Shown: positions 1 to 10,848 of the stretch, in pieces | How the letters are laid out: every line of letters starts with the position of its first letter | Position numbering within the stretch: position 1 is the stretch's first letter | NCBI GenBank assembly: GCA_947475415.1 | Contig: CANJLH010000008.1 | Coordinates: 62,001-126,000, forward strand | Direction of reading: 5' to 3' | DNA from: Caulobacteraceae bacterium | GTDB lineage: Bacteria > Pseudomonadota > Alphaproteobacteria > Caulobacterales > Caulobacteraceae | Length of the DNA: 64,000 nucleotides | The notes under the pieces: generated by a model | The model's input: only the letters and a program-made list of their open reading frames with translations | Database searches by the model: none | Told to the model about the DNA's origin: nothing | Translations under genes and position numbers: made by a program

Positions 1-288
1 CTCGAACGGATCGTCGAGCGCCTGCAAATGCGCCACATCAAGGTGTTGCTGGCGGGCCTCAAGGCGCCGGGTGTGATCGGCTTGACTTACGCCCGTGATT
101 TTCAGGCGGTATTTCCCGCTGTGGCGCGAAGGCGTGGCGCGATCCTCTACCCTGACCTGCTCGCCGGTGTCGCGCGCGACCCCCGCCTAGTTCAGAAGGA
201 TGGCCTCCACCCCAACGCCGACGGCGCGCGGCTCATCGCCGAGCGGTTGGCTCCAGTGGTCGCAAAAACTCTTAGCGGTCACGGCTGA
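1..288 (+). CDS. SGNH/GDSL hydrolase (arylesterase/TesA-like), C-terminal part
   Basis: The reading frame is open from the first base, so the gene begins before the window and only the last 95 residues are visible. They match the C-terminal end of SGNH-fold esterases: DGLHPNADG at 199-225 carries the Asp-x-x-His pair of the catalytic triad, followed by the usual closing helix (ARLIAERLAPVV). The preceding LLAGLKAPG stretch fits the core strand of TesA-type arylesterases. TesA-type enzymes hydrolyse esters or thioesters and are often periplasmic, but the N-terminus that would show a signal peptide is missing. Family call is good; substrate is unknown. Confidence 0.8.
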   Translation, partial: LERIVERLQMRHIKVLLAGLKAPGVIGLTYARDFQAVFPAVARRRGAILYPDLLAGVARDPRLVQKDGLHPNADGARLIAERLAPVVAKTLSGHG

Positions 289-293
289 ACGGT

Positions 294-521
294 TCAGGCC
301 TGCGGATGGAAGTCCTCGACGGCCGGGCCGCACCATGCGCGCACCATCGCCTTGAACATTATAGCGGCAAGCACCGCGGCCCGCGCCTCCGCGCCGTCCA
401 GTTCGACAGTACGGCACCCATAGGGGCTCTCCAGGTGAAGGTCGCCATCGATGACGTGCCAAACGCCCGCATAGAGTCGCCCACGATAGGCGAAAGTGAC
501 GCTGTGACGGATAAGGACCAT
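294..521 (-). CDS. Small conserved-looking hypothetical protein
   Basis: A 75-residue frame starting MVLIRHSVTF; an in-frame ATG seven codons upstream (542) is an alternative start. Codons are mostly G/C-ending, as in neighbouring genes, and the product has a plausible globular pattern: beta-rich N-terminal half (FAYRGRLYAGVWHV), then a helical C-terminal half. No signal peptide, membrane segment or known motif is seen. It converges on the SGNH hydrolase with a five-base gap. I do not recognise the family. Competing frames on both strands look worse. Confidence 0.5.
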   Translation of the reverse strand: MVLIRHSVTFAYRGRLYAGVWHVIDGDLHLESPYGCRTVELDGAEARAAVLAAIMFKAMVRAWCGPAVEDFHPQA

Positions 522-669
522 TCTGGCGTCCCCAGACCCCAATCACACTCCAATGTGGAGCCAGGCCGCTATGCGCGCGCCGGTCGTTTGTTAACCATTT
601 GATTGCGTCGCCTCAAGCCCTAAAATTTACAGCGTTCTCCCAAACAATTCGGGGCGGCGGCGCACATGT

Positions 670-744
670 TGGTAGGCCGGGTGGGAGTCGAACCCACGAC
701 CATCCGATTAAAAGTCGGATGCTCTACCACTGAGCTACCGGCCC
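670..744 (-). tRNA. tRNA-Lys (anticodon UUU)
   Basis: On the minus strand a full cloverleaf folds: acceptor 5' half GGGCCGG (744-738) pairs with CCGGCCT (680-674), with one G-U pair at the end, discriminator A and an encoded CCA (672-670). The anticodon loop CTTTTAA gives UUU, for lysine. The T-arm has the GGTTCGACTCC signature. It sits alone between two protein genes. Confidence 0.97.
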
Positions 745-856
745 AACAGGCCGGCGTTTGGGCGCCGGCGAAGCGGCGCGGACCATATGCGGCGCCCCTT
801 GGCCACGCAAGGCCGCGTGATCTAAGCTATGCATTCATCCAGACTCGGAGAACGGA

Positions 857-1438
857 TTGATCATGCGCCTCGCTATCATCGCCGCCGCCGCCACCATGAT
901 CGCCGGCGCCGCACTCGCCGATGACCCCCAAAGGGTGCAGACCACCAAGGATGCAAACGAAAGCGGCATCACAGGTGCGGTGTCAGCCCCGCTGCGCGAC
1001 GTCAATGTGCTCAGAACAAAGGTCCCGCCGGTGCTGCTGGAGGCCATGGCGGATCCATACGGCCGTCCTGGCAGGCGGCCCAATTGCGCCCAGATCGCCG
1101 CCATGGTGTCCCCCCTGGACGAGGCCTTGGGCCCTGACCTCGACGTGCCGCCAGAGGATGCGGACAAATCCGAAAAGGGGCGCGCCGTCGCCATGGGCGC
1201 GGTCGCGGGCCTCGCCTCCGATGTGATTCCTTTCCATGGCTTTGTGCGCAAACTGTCCGGCGCGGAGCGGCATGACAACTTCGTCCAGGCCGCGATCCTG
1301 GCGGGCAATGTCCGCCGCGCCTACCTCAAGGGTCTTGGCGAGGCTCGAGGCTGCATGCCCCCGGCCACTCCGTCGCATGTTCTGGCTGGAACGCCCGCCG
1401 CGACACCACCTGGAGGGCCCGGCTACCGCGGTCGCTGA
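857..1438 (+). CDS. Hypothetical secreted protein
   Basis: Encodes about 190 residues with a clear Sec signal peptide ([19 protein letters not shown], likely cut after ALA before DDPQ), so the product is probably periplasmic. Two starts compete: TTG at 857, six bases after a GGAG ribosome-binding site (847-850), and ATG at 863, twelve bases after it; the signal peptide is the same either way. The mature part has two cysteines and no domain I recognise; its C-terminus is Pro/Gly-rich. Its last 16 bases overlap the end of tgt on the opposite strand. Confidence 0.7.
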   Translation: MIMRLAIIAAAATMIAGAALADDPQRVQTTKDANESGITGAVSAPLRDVNVLRTKVPPVLLEAMADPYGRPGRRPNCAQIAAMVSPLDEALGPDLDVPPEDADKSEKGRAVAMGAVAGLASDVIPFHGFVRKLSGAERHDNFVQAAILAGNVRRAYLKGLGEARGCMPPATPSHVLAGTPAATPPGGPGYRGR

Positions 1439-2538
1439 CGGGCCCTGAACTCAGCGCGAAAGGTCGCAAATCCGCCTTCCATGATGGCGGTCCGCATGGC
1501 CGCCATCAGCGTCTGATAGTAGGCGATATTGTGCCATGACAACAACACCTGACCCAGAATTTCACCTGACTTCACAAGGTGATGCAGGTAGGCCTTTGAG
1601 TAGTCCCGACTGGCTGGGCAAGAGCTGGTTTCGTCGAGCGGCGCCTCATCGTCCGCGTAGGCCGCAGCCTTGAGATTGATCGCGCCTTCCCAGGTCCAGG
1701 CCTGGCCATGCCGGCCTGACCTCGTCGGCAACACGCAGTCGAACATGTCGACCCCGCGCGCCACCGCCTCCACCAGGTCGATCGGCTTGCCCACGCCCAT
1801 CAGGTAGCGTGGCCGCTCCGCCGGGAGCAGATCGGGCGCATAGTCCAGCACTTCGCACATGGCCTCATGGCCTTCGCCCACAGCCAGACCGCCGATGGCA
1901 TATCCGTCGAATCCGATCTCGACCAGCCGCTCCGCCGATTCACGGCGCAGCGCCTCGAAGGTCGAGCCTTGCTGAATGCCGAACAACGCCTGGCGGTCCC
2001 GATTCCCAAACGCCGCCTTGCAACGCGCACCCCACCGGGCCGAGAGCCTGAGCGCTTCCGTCGCCCGCGCCGGCTCCGCCGGCCAGGCCACGCACTCGTC
2101 AAGCTGCATGACGATGTCCGATCCCAACAGATCGGCCTGGATCTCTATCGACCGCTCTGGCGACAAGGCGTGGCGCGAGCCGTCGATATGGCTCTGGAAG
2201 GTCACACCGTCCTCGCTCACCTTGGCGATCTTCGACAGGCTCATCACCTGGAAGCCGCCGGAATCGGTGAGAATCGGGCCGGTCCACCCCATGAACCGGT
2301 GCAGGCCTCCCAGCCGCGCCACCCGCTCCGCCGTCGGTCGCAGCATCAGGTGATAGGTGTTGCCGAGAATCACATCCGACCCGGCCTGGACCACCTGATC
2401 GGTGGTCAGCGCCTTTACGGTCGCCGCCGTGCCCACCGGCATGAAGGCCGGTGTGCGGATATCGCCGCGCCCGGTGGACAGAACGCCCGTGCGCGCGGCG
2501 CCATCGACCGCGCCGAGGGTGAAGTCAAACGCCCCCAT
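1423..2538 (-). CDS. tgt: Queuine tRNA-ribosyltransferase (tRNA-guanine transglycosylase)
   Basis: Exchanges guanine-34 of GUN-anticodon tRNAs for the queuosine precursor preQ1. The 371-residue product has the family's usual length, with [10 protein letters not shown] (substrate-binding Asp), GIQQGS, GGLAVGE and [13 protein letters not shown] (nucleophilic Asp). The start chosen is ATG at 2538, overlapping the queA stop (TGATG) with GGAGAG just upstream; a GTG four codons earlier is less likely. Odd: the zinc loop that is normally C-x-C-x2-C is S-S-C-P-A-S here (about residues 305-310, 1609-1626), leaving one Cys, although the fourth ligand His (LSWHN, about residue 336) remains. Co-transcribed with queA, the next step in the same pathway. 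Confidence 0.96.
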   Translation of the reverse strand: MGAFDFTLGAVDGAARTGVLSTGRGDIRTPAFMPVGTAATVKALTTDQVVQAGSDVILGNTYHLMLRPTAERVARLGGLHRFMGWTGPILTDSGGFQVMSLSKIAKVSEDGVTFQSHIDGSRHALSPERSIEIQADLLGSDIVMQLDECVAWPAEPARATEALRLSARWGARCKAAFGNRDRQALFGIQQGSTFEALRRESAERLVEIGFDGYAIGGLAVGEGHEAMCEVLDYAPDLLPAERPRYLMGVGKPIDLVEAVARGVDMFDCVLPTRSGRHGQAWTWEGAINLKAAAYADDEAPLDETSSCPASRDYSKAYLHHLVKSGEILGQVLLSWHNIAYYQTLMAAMRTAIMEGGFATFRAEFRARQRPR

Positions 2539-3611
2539 CAGGCTCTCCACAACAGGTTGGCGTCACCATAGGAATAGAACCGGTACCCCCGCGCCACCGC
2601 CTCGGCGTAGGCGGCGCGCATGGCCTTCAGTCCCGCGAAGGCGCTGACCAGCATGAACAGCGTCGATTTCGGCAGGTGGAAGTTGGTCATCAGGCCGTCC
2701 ACGGCTCGAAACCGGTAACCCGGCGTGATGAAAATCGCCGTCTCACCAGCGAAGGCCCGTACGGCCCCCGCGTCATCGACCGCCGATTCCAGCAGCCGCA
2801 GGGACGTCGTGCCGACGCAGACGACCCGCCCGCCAGCCGCGCGCGTCGCGTTCACCGCCGCCGCGGCCTCGGCGGACACCTCTCCGAACTCCGGGTGCAT
2901 CCGATGCTGGCCCAAATCCTCGGTCTTCACCGGCAGGAAGGTGCCTGCGCCTACGTGCAGCGTCACCCGCGCAATGCCGACCCCGGCCGATCCCAGGCGA
3001 ACCATCAGATCGTCCGTGAAATGCAACCCCGCCGTAGGCGCCGCCACGGAACCAGGTTCGCGGGCGTAGATGGTCTGGTAATCGGCCTGATCCTGGACGT
3101 CCTCAGCGCGCCGCGCGGCGATATAGGGCGGCAGCGGCATCGCCCCGCGCTCGGCGATCGCTGCATCCAGGTCCGGCCCGGCCAGGTCGAAGGCTAGTGT
3201 GACTTCCCCGCCCTCTCCTTTTTCCCGGATCACCGCGTCCAGCGCTCCGGCAAGGCAGGCCCGATCCACCGTTGATCCAAAAGCCACCCGGTCGCCCACG
3301 GCCAGGCGTTTGCCGGGCTTCATGAAAGCAGTCCAGGTGTGGGGACTGAGGCGGCGATGCAGGGTCGCCTCTACCGCCACGTCCGAACCCACTCGCAGCC
3401 TGCGTCCTTTTAGCCGCGCCGGGATCACCTTCGTGTCGTTGAGGACCAGCAGGTCGCCCACCCGAAGCAAAGCCGGCAAATCGCTTACCCGCCAGTCCTC
3501 AGTGGCCGCCCCGGGCGCAACGAGCATCAACCGGGCGGAATCTCGCGGCTTCGCGGGTCGCAAGGCGATGCGGTCTGCCGGCAGGTCGAAGTCAAAATCG
3601 GATAGCTGCAT
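2538..3611 (-). CDS. queA: S-adenosylmethionine:tRNA ribosyltransferase-isomerase
   Basis: Transfers and rearranges the ribosyl part of SAM onto preQ1-tRNA, giving epoxyqueuosine. The 357-residue protein is full length and starts with the typical [15 protein letters not shown]. Other hallmarks are [40 protein letters not shown] and the C-terminal [16 protein letters not shown] and YSYGDANLL. Translationally coupled to tgt through a one-base stop/start overlap. The other queuosine genes (queC/D/E/F, queG) are not in the window. Confidence 0.97.
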   Translation of the reverse strand: MQLSDFDFDLPADRIALRPAKPRDSARLMLVAPGAATEDWRVSDLPALLRVGDLLVLNDTKVIPARLKGRRLRVGSDVAVEATLHRRLSPHTWTAFMKPGKRLAVGDRVAFGSTVDRACLAGALDAVIREKGEGGEVTLAFDLAGPDLDAAIAERGAMPLPPYIAARRAEDVQDQADYQTIYAREPGSVAAPTAGLHFTDDLMVRLGSAGVGIARVTLHVGAGTFLPVKTEDLGQHRMHPEFGEVSAEAAAAVNATRAAGGRVVCVGTTSLRLLESAVDDAGAVRAFAGETAIFITPGYRFRAVDGLMTNFHLPKSTLFMLVSAFAGLKAMRAAYAEAVARGYRFYSYGDANLLWRA

Positions 3612-3676
3612 GCGGCCCGCCTCAAACGCCGCATGGAACGCGCCGTCAAGCGTGGTGCTGTGCTATCGGCGCGCTT

Positions 3677-4654
3677 ATGTCCGCCCTGCGCCGATTCCTC
3701 GCCGCTGCATGCGCCTTCGCCCTGTTCTGGCTGGCGCTGGGCGCCGCCGCGGTCAGCGTCGCGGCCCATGGCGGAAAGACTGATCTGCGCCTGGATATAC
3801 TTACCCATTTCGCGCCCTTGTGGCTCGGCGCCAGCGCCCTGCCCCTATTTTTCGCCCTGTTCATCCACAGTCGGAAAGTGAAGTTCGCGATCGGCGTACC
3901 GGCCCTGGTCGGCGTGATCGCCGCGGGCTCTCTTATCCTGCCGGAACTGCGTCGGCCGCTGTCTCCCCGCATCGCCGCCGACGCGCCGCACCAGATCAAG
4001 CTCATCCAGTTCAACACCTGGGGCCGCAACGACGAAATTGACCGGACCGCCCAATGGATCGCCGATCAGAACGCCGGCATCGTCGTCATAGAGGAGGCCA
4101 CCGTGGCGATCCGCGAAGCGATCCTCGCGCGGCGCGCCTATCACGCGTCCTGCCGTCGCTGCTCGGTGATGATCTTCTCCCGCGCACCGCCGATCTTCAC
4201 AGCCCCACCCCCCTTGCCAGAACCCTGGCCGGGCCTGCCCAGGGCGCGGGCCACTTTCGCACCTGCGGACGGTGGCTTCACCGTGATCGGCGTCCACTAC
4301 ACCTGGCCCACGGATGACGATGTCCAAAAGCGCCAGGGTCTCCAACTGGCCGGCTCCATTGCACGCCTGGATCACCGCCGCCTGATTCTAGCCGGTGATT
4401 TCAACTCCACCCCCTGGTCGTTCTCTCGCCGTCGTGAGGACGCCCTGTTCGGCCTGGAGCGCCGCACTCGGGCTCTTTTTTCCTGGCCCGCGGCGCGGTT
4501 CACTCGCTTCCGCATCCGCACGCCCATGCCCTTCATGGCCATCGACCACGTGTATGCGGGCGGTGACTGGCGCACGGTCAGCGTAAAGCGCGGCCCGAAG
4601 TTGGGCTCAGACCACTACCCAGTGGTGGTCAGGCTGGCGCTGATTCCGCGATAG
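3677..4654 (+). CDS. Membrane-anchored endonuclease/exonuclease/phosphatase family protein
   Basis: The 325-residue product has three hydrophobic segments at its N-terminus (about 7-30, 44-64 and 69-90), then an EEP-fold domain from about residue 107. The catalytic signatures are present in order: IQFNTWG (Asn), VVIEEAT (Glu), LAGDFNSTPW (Asp/Asn), AIDHVYAG and GSDHYPVVV (Asp-His). EEP enzymes cleave phosphodiesters of nucleic acids or phospholipids; with the membrane anchor the catalytic part may face the periplasm, but the substrate cannot be read from sequence. It is divergent from queA (65-base gap) and ends 6 bases from the convergent cyclophilin gene. No strong ribosome-binding site is seen before the ATG. 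Confidence 0.85.
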   Translation: MSALRRFLAAACAFALFWLALGAAAVSVAAHGGKTDLRLDILTHFAPLWLGASALPLFFALFIHSRKVKFAIGVPALVGVIAAGSLILPELRRPLSPRIAADAPHQIKLIQFNTWGRNDEIDRTAQWIADQNAGIVVIEEATVAIREAILARRAYHASCRRCSVMIFSRAPPIFTAPPPLPEPWPGLPRARATFAPADGGFTVIGVHYTWPTDDDVQKRQGLQLAGSIARLDHRRLILAGDFNSTPWSFSRRREDALFGLERRTRALFSWPAARFTRFRIRTPMPFMAIDHVYAGGDWRTVSVKRGPKLGSDHYPVVVRLALIPR

Positions 4655-4660
4655 GCGGCG

Positions 4661-5125
4661 TCACGCGTCGGCCGCCACCTTCGCCGTGACGATCTTGCCA
4701 GGCTGGCGCGGCGGCTCGCCTTTGGGCAGGGCGTCGACATTCTCCATGCCCTCGGTCACCTCGCCCCACACGGTGTATTGGCCGTCAAGGAAGTTGGCGT
4801 TTTCGAAGCAGATGAAGAACTGGCTATTGGCGGAATTGGGACTGGAGCTACGCGCCATCGAGCAGACTCCGCGCACATGCGGTTCGCGGGAGAATTCCGC
4901 CGGCAGATTGGGTTTGTCCGATCCGCCCATGCCGGTGCCGGTGGGGTCGCCACCCTGGGCCATGAAGCCCGCGATGACCCGGTGGAACACCACCCCATCG
5001 TAAAATCCTTCCCGAGCCAGCTCCTTGATGCGGCCCACATGGCCGGGCGCCAGATCCGGGCGCAGCCGAATGGTCACCGCGCCGGTGTCCAGGGTCAGGA
5101 TCAGGGTGTTTTCCAGGTCGCTCAT
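4661..5125 (-). CDS. Peptidyl-prolyl cis-trans isomerase, cyclophilin type (cytoplasmic)
   Basis: A compact 154-residue cyclophilin without signal peptide. Active-site blocks are visible: VVFHRVIAGFMAQGGDP (catalytic Arg, Phe, Met, Gln) and CSMARSSSPNSANSQFFI, followed by YTVWGEVTEGMENVD. The start is ATG at 5125, overlapping the stop of the upstream exported cyclophilin gene by one base (TAATG); a longer frame reaching 5215 would overlap that gene and lacks cyclophilin similarity there. The two form a coupled pair that probably serves cytoplasm and periplasm respectively. Confidence 0.93.
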   Translation of the reverse strand: MSDLENTLILTLDTGAVTIRLRPDLAPGHVGRIKELAREGFYDGVVFHRVIAGFMAQGGDPTGTGMGGSDKPNLPAEFSREPHVRGVCSMARSSSPNSANSQFFICFENANFLDGQYTVWGEVTEGMENVDALPKGEPPRQPGKIVTAKVAADA

Positions 5126-6012
5126 TACTTCACCTCTGCAGGAATTTTCACGTCGCACGCGGTGAAGTCGGCGCCCTTCGACGCCCGCACCCGTTCGATT
5201 TCGGCTTTGAACCACGCACTCTTGGGATCGATCACACGGACTTGCGGCCGCTCCTTTTCGGGGATGTCGGCCAGAACGCGGACTTTGTCCATCCGATCTT
5301 GCGGCTCGGCCACCGGCTCGCCCGTCTTTATCGACCGCACGTTCTCAAGACCAAAGATCACTCGCCCCCAGGCGGTGTAGCGTTTCTCCAGCGACGGATA
5401 ACCGGCACGCATCAGGAAGAACTGACTGTTGGCGGAATCCTCGCCCTGGCCACGCGCCATACCCGCCACGCCGGCGCAATACAGCGGCCAGGCGGAAACC
5501 TTGCTGTCGGCGGTCATGGCCATCAGCATTGACGACTGGCTCATCACCGGCAGCGACTTGATGAAACCGATCTCCGCCACGCCCTGGTCCGCCACCGGCG
5601 TCCAGGGTCCATCTGCGCCGCGCCGAAACGTGAATTCCCGCGTCAGGTCCGGCTTGGTGGAGCCACCAGCGCCGGTGTTCAGCGGATCGCCCGTCTGAGC
5701 CATGAAATTGTCGATCACCCGGAAAAACGTTCGCCCATCATAAAGCTTCTCGCGGGTCAGTTCGCGCACCCGGGTCACGTGGGCCGGAGCCACTTCGGGG
5801 ACCATTTCCAAAATGATGCGACCCTTGTTGGAGTCGATCACCAGCACATTCTCAGGATCGGGCATGCGCCAGTCGGCGGCGGCAGGGCCGATGGGCTTGG
5901 CGGGGGATGCTGGCGCAGGGGCGACCTTGCCGCCCCCCTTGGCGGCGGGGGCGGCGATCCCACTGGAAGCCGCACCCAGGGCGAGCGCAAGTACGAGGGC
6001 GGTTCTGGTCAT
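5125..6012 (-). CDS. Peptidyl-prolyl cis-trans isomerase, cyclophilin type, exported
   Basis: A 295-residue cyclophilin with a Sec signal peptide (MTRTALVLALALGAASSGIAA) followed by a short Gly/Ala/Pro linker, so probably periplasmic. Core motifs: RTFFRVIDNFMAQTGDPLNT, then GVAGMARGQGEDSANSQFF and YTAWGRVIFGLENV. An insertion of roughly 45 residues between these blocks and a C-terminal extension of about 50 residues make it longer than minimal cyclophilins. The start at 6012 is chosen because the signal peptide begins there; a frame extending to 6081 has no such support. Coupled to the downstream cytoplasmic cyclophilin. Confidence 0.92.
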   Translation of the reverse strand: MTRTALVLALALGAASSGIAAPAAKGGGKVAPAPASPAKPIGPAAADWRMPDPENVLVIDSNKGRIILEMVPEVAPAHVTRVRELTREKLYDGRTFFRVIDNFMAQTGDPLNTGAGGSTKPDLTREFTFRRGADGPWTPVADQGVAEIGFIKSLPVMSQSSMLMAMTADSKVSAWPLYCAGVAGMARGQGEDSANSQFFLMRAGYPSLEKRYTAWGRVIFGLENVRSIKTGEPVAEPQDRMDKVRVLADIPEKERPQVRVIDPKSAWFKAEIERVRASKGADFTACDVKIPAEVK

Positions 6013-6095
6013 GCGGCGTCCGTCAACTTCTTCCCTTGCCCGCCCAGGCCAACGCATGCCGCCGCCCATCGCGATGGTCAACAGGCCAGGCGCCT

Positions 6096-6590
6096 TCAGC
6101 CCTTGCCGACCTTGACGGTCAGGCGCGAAAGCACGCGCGGACTGACGAATTTCGAAGCGTCGCCCCCCATGGAGGCGATCACCTTAACCAGGCTTGACGA
6201 TACCGCCTGGTGGCGCGGATCAGCGAACAGGAAGATGGTGTCGATGTCCGGCGCCATCTCGTGGTTCATGGCGGTCATCTGATATTCGTATTCGAAGTCC
6301 TGAACCGAGCGCAATCCGCGCACGATGACGTCCGCGCCCATGTCGCGGGCGAAGTGGACCAGCAGGCCCTCGAAGGGAACCACATCCACCTGTGTGGACC
6401 CCCGCACCAGGTCGACCTCCTCGCGCACGATCGCCACGCGTTCGTCGAATGAGAACATCGGGCCTTTGGAGTCGTTGCGCGCGACGCCGATGACCAGTCT
6501 GTCCAACAGCTTCACAGCCCTACCGATGATGTCGGTGTGGCCATTGGTGAAGGGATCAAACGTTCCCGGATAGACGCCTACACGCGGCAT
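6096..6590 (-). CDS. coaD: Phosphopantetheine adenylyltransferase
   Basis: Fourth step of coenzyme A synthesis: 4'-phosphopantetheine plus ATP gives dephospho-CoA. The 164-residue length is standard. The nucleotidyltransferase signature GTFDPFTNGH (T/HxGH) is at residues 9-18, with RGLRSVQDFEYEYQM and a C-terminal SSSLVK block in place of the common ISSTxVR. Minus strand, downstream of gyrA with 61 bases between. Confidence 0.96.
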   Translation of the reverse strand: MPRVGVYPGTFDPFTNGHTDIIGRAVKLLDRLVIGVARNDSKGPMFSFDERVAIVREEVDLVRGSTQVDVVPFEGLLVHFARDMGADVIVRGLRSVQDFEYEYQMTAMNHEMAPDIDTIFLFADPRHQAVSSSLVKVIASMGGDASKFVSPRVLSRLTVKVGKG

Positions 6591-6651
6591 GCGGAAGCTC
6601 CCCCCAACTGTAACGCTCCGCCTTTCGCCGTGGTCCGCCGATTAGGCAAGC

Positions 6652-9411
<2,760 letters not shown>

Positions 9412-9532
9412 TTGAAGGATTTAGCCGTCAGAATCAAAAACAGAATTTCCCGTCTCTGTTAGCACTCCAGGTTCGCTGCGCCAAACAATCCGAGCGGTTT
9501 TGGAAAGCCTCGAAACCCGACCGCGCCCAGCT

Positions 9533-9606
9533 CCGGGGGGTGCGGAGATTGAAGTCTGCGGATCACGTTCGGGACTTCCCGAATTCGCGCCTCCCTCCGC
9601 ACTCCG
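9533..9606. other. Possible structured RNA element upstream of gyrA
   Basis: GTGCGGAG (9540-9547) is perfectly complementary to CTCCGCAC (9595-9602), flanked by CCGG on both outer sides with one bulge. Nested inside, GAAGTC (9551-9556) pairs with GACTTC (9573-9578). It could be a leader structure in a long gyrA 5' UTR or a small RNA; it resembles no riboswitch or 6S RNA I can identify. Seen by eye only; no folding energy was computed. Confidence 0.3.
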
Positions 9607-9610
9607 GCCC

Positions 9611-9640
9611 AGGAAAAGGGGGGCAACGTTCCCCCCTGCG
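9611..9640 (-). terminator. Rho-independent terminator (minus strand)
   Basis: On the minus strand AGGGGGG (9637-9631) and CCCCCCT (9623-9617) form a perfect 7-bp stem around a 7-base loop, followed by TTTTCC. No T-run exists on the plus-strand side, so it is oriented leftward. It lies 18 bases after the stop of the candidate small gene at 9658 and about 200 bases before gyrA, implying a separate transcript upstream. Confidence 0.75.
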
Positions 9641-9657
9641 AGACCGAACTGAGCGGC

Positions 9658-9804
9658 TCATAGCCGGGGGGCGAAGTCGCCGTAGGCCTGGGCAAATCCG
9701 TTGCCGTAGAAGCTGTCAATGTCGACCCAGCGGCTGGCGATTGCGGTCGCCGCCACCCAAACGGGTTTCCTTCGCAGACCTACGTCAATTTCGGTCGTTT
9801 CCAA
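9658..9804 (-). CDS. Candidate small protein gene upstream of gyrA (possibly frameshifted at its start)
   Basis: A frame from TTG (9804) to TGA (9658) encodes 48 residues ending DIDSFYGNGFAQAYGDFAP-RL, with G/C-ending codons in its second half. A better start signal is out of frame: GAGG at 9824-9821 lies 9 bases before ATG at 9811, but that ATG frame stops after 8 codons. Removing one C from the CACC at 9809-9806 would fuse the ATG to the 48-residue frame (MHLETTEID...), giving about 50 residues. So this may be a small gene with an indel, a TTG-started gene, or a leader-peptide arrangement. A terminator follows directly. I recognise no family. Confidence 0.4.
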   Translation of the reverse strand: METTEIDVGLRRKPVWVAATAIASRWVDIDSFYGNGFAQAYGDFAPRL

Positions 9805-9948
9805 GGTGCATGGGATTGATCCTCAAAAAATTGAACCCCGGGGTCGAGTATTACCCCCAAACGCCGTTTTCACCTCGCCGCCCTATGTCGAATGCGGCCG
9901 TACAACTAGGCTGGCGGTTGAATTGCTGGCCTGACCATACCCCGGCGC

Positions 9949-10254
9949 TCAATGCGTCCAGGGAACCTTGCGGCCGAAGGCGAAGTTGTCGGAATAGGCC
10001 TTTATGATGCGTTTGACCGGCTTGGCGTCGATCACCTGAGCGGCGATACCGTGGGCCTGGGCGTAGCGCACGGCGTCGGCGGCTTCGTCGAAGTGAAGTT
10101 GCACTTGGCCATTCATGTCGCTGGACTGGGTCCAACCCATCAGCGGATCGGAGCGCCGGGCCGATGTGGGTTCGAATTCCAGCACCCACGCCTTGGTCTT
10201 GGCCTTCCCCGACTGCATGGCGGTCTTGGCGGGACGGTAGATGCGCGCAAGCAT
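9949..10254 (-). CDS. NDUFS4-like NADH dehydrogenase accessory subunit (ETC complex I family)
   Basis: A 101-residue protein starting [20 protein letters not shown]. It matches the alphaproteobacterial homologue of mitochondrial complex I 18-kDa subunit NDUFS4: [42 protein letters not shown] and YAQAHGI. It is expected to bind peripheral complex I at the membrane. The start at 10254 follows the family start; a frame extension to 10329 runs into the tRNA-Pro gene. It lies immediately downstream of tRNA-Pro, away from any nuo operon. Confidence 0.88.
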   Translation of the reverse strand: MLARIYRPAKTAMQSGKAKTKAWVLEFEPTSARRSDPLMGWTQSSDMNGQVQLHFDEAADAVRYAQAHGIAAQVIDAKPVKRIIKAYSDNFAFGRKVPWTH

Positions 10255-10285
10255 GGTTGCTTCCCAACATTTCGGCGGCGCCCGC

Positions 10286-10362
10286 TGGTCGGGGCGGCAG
10301 GATTTGAACCTGCGACCCTCTGCTCCCAAAGCAGATGCGCTACCAGGCTGCGCTACGCCCCG
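10286..10362 (-). tRNA. tRNA-Pro (anticodon UGG)
   Basis: Minus-strand cloverleaf: acceptor CGGGGCG (from 10362) pairs with CGCCCCG, including the C1-G72 pair characteristic of bacterial tRNA-Pro, then discriminator A and an encoded CCA (10288-10286). Anticodon loop TTTGGGA gives UGG. T-arm has GGTTCAAATCC. Confidence 0.97.
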
Positions 10363-10428
10363 TTACCGGCGGACGGCGCTGACATAGAAGGGATTCCCCG
10401 CGGCTGCAAACGGAACCCTGGCCCAAGG

Positions 10429-10848
10429 TCAGTGATCGGTGAGTTTGAACACCGCTGTGGCGCGCACCACGTCGCGATCGCCCACCCAAACGCGCCCTTC
10501 AAGAAAGGCCAGATCCTTGGTGGCGCGAACCACATTGGCCTCAGCGAAGGCCCAGGCGCCGGGCCGTGCGGCGGAGAGGTAGCTCACCGACAGCTGCACC
10601 GTCACACCGCTCTTGCCGGTCGCCCTTCGAACGGCCTGGGACATCGTCCCGTCCAGGAACGCCGACAGCATGCCGCCATGGACAATGCCATAGCCATTGG
10701 TGTGTCGCTCCTCAGCGAAGAAGGTCTGGCGCGCACCCTCGCCCACGTTTTCCTGGTAGTAGAAGGGGCCGTTGTGCGCCGCGAACGCCCCCCGGTTGGC
10801 GGCCAGCTTGTAGCCATCCGGAGGCGCCTGGGTGCTCGTTTCACTCAT
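10429..10848 (-). CDS. PaaI-family hotdog-fold thioesterase
   Basis: The 139-residue length and motif pattern fit PaaI/4HBT acyl-CoA thioesterases, which release CoA from aryl- or acyl-CoA. The hotdog active-site block is NGYGIVHGGMLSAFLDGTMS (His-Gly-Gly followed by the acidic residue in the long helix), then VTVQLSVSYL and a C-terminal beta strand ATAVFKLTD. Its ATG overlaps the stop of the DUF192 gene upstream (ATGA), so the two are translationally coupled. Substrate unknown. Confidence 0.88.
   Translation of the reverse strand: MSETSTQAPPDGYKLAANRGAFAAHNGPFYYQENVGEGARQTFFAEERHTNGYGIVHGGMLSAFLDGTMSQAVRRATGKSGVTVQLSVSYLSAARPGAWAFAEANVVRATKDLAFLEGRVWVGDRDVVRATAVFKLTDH

Larger units (their letters stand above)
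9412..9948. other. 537-base intergenic region upstream of gyrA
   Basis: The longest stretch without a confidently known gene. It contains, from right to left on the minus strand, a candidate 48-50 residue small gene (9658-9804, or from 9811), a clear intrinsic terminator (9611-9640), a potentially structured segment (9533-9606), and about 120 bases just before gyrA that must hold its promoter, although no consensus -35/-10 pair stands out. Confidence 0.7.

Noticed and set aside
9658..9811. Possible tmRNA (ssrA) in the gyrA upstream gap
   Set aside because: The peptide ends FAP-RL rather than the alanine-rich tag expected, and no tRNA-like T-arm or acceptor pair was found nearby.
10165..10189. 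tRNA T-arm-like GGGTTCGAATTCC
   Set aside because: Lies within the NDUFS4-like coding region; no anticodon or acceptor arm can be formed around it.
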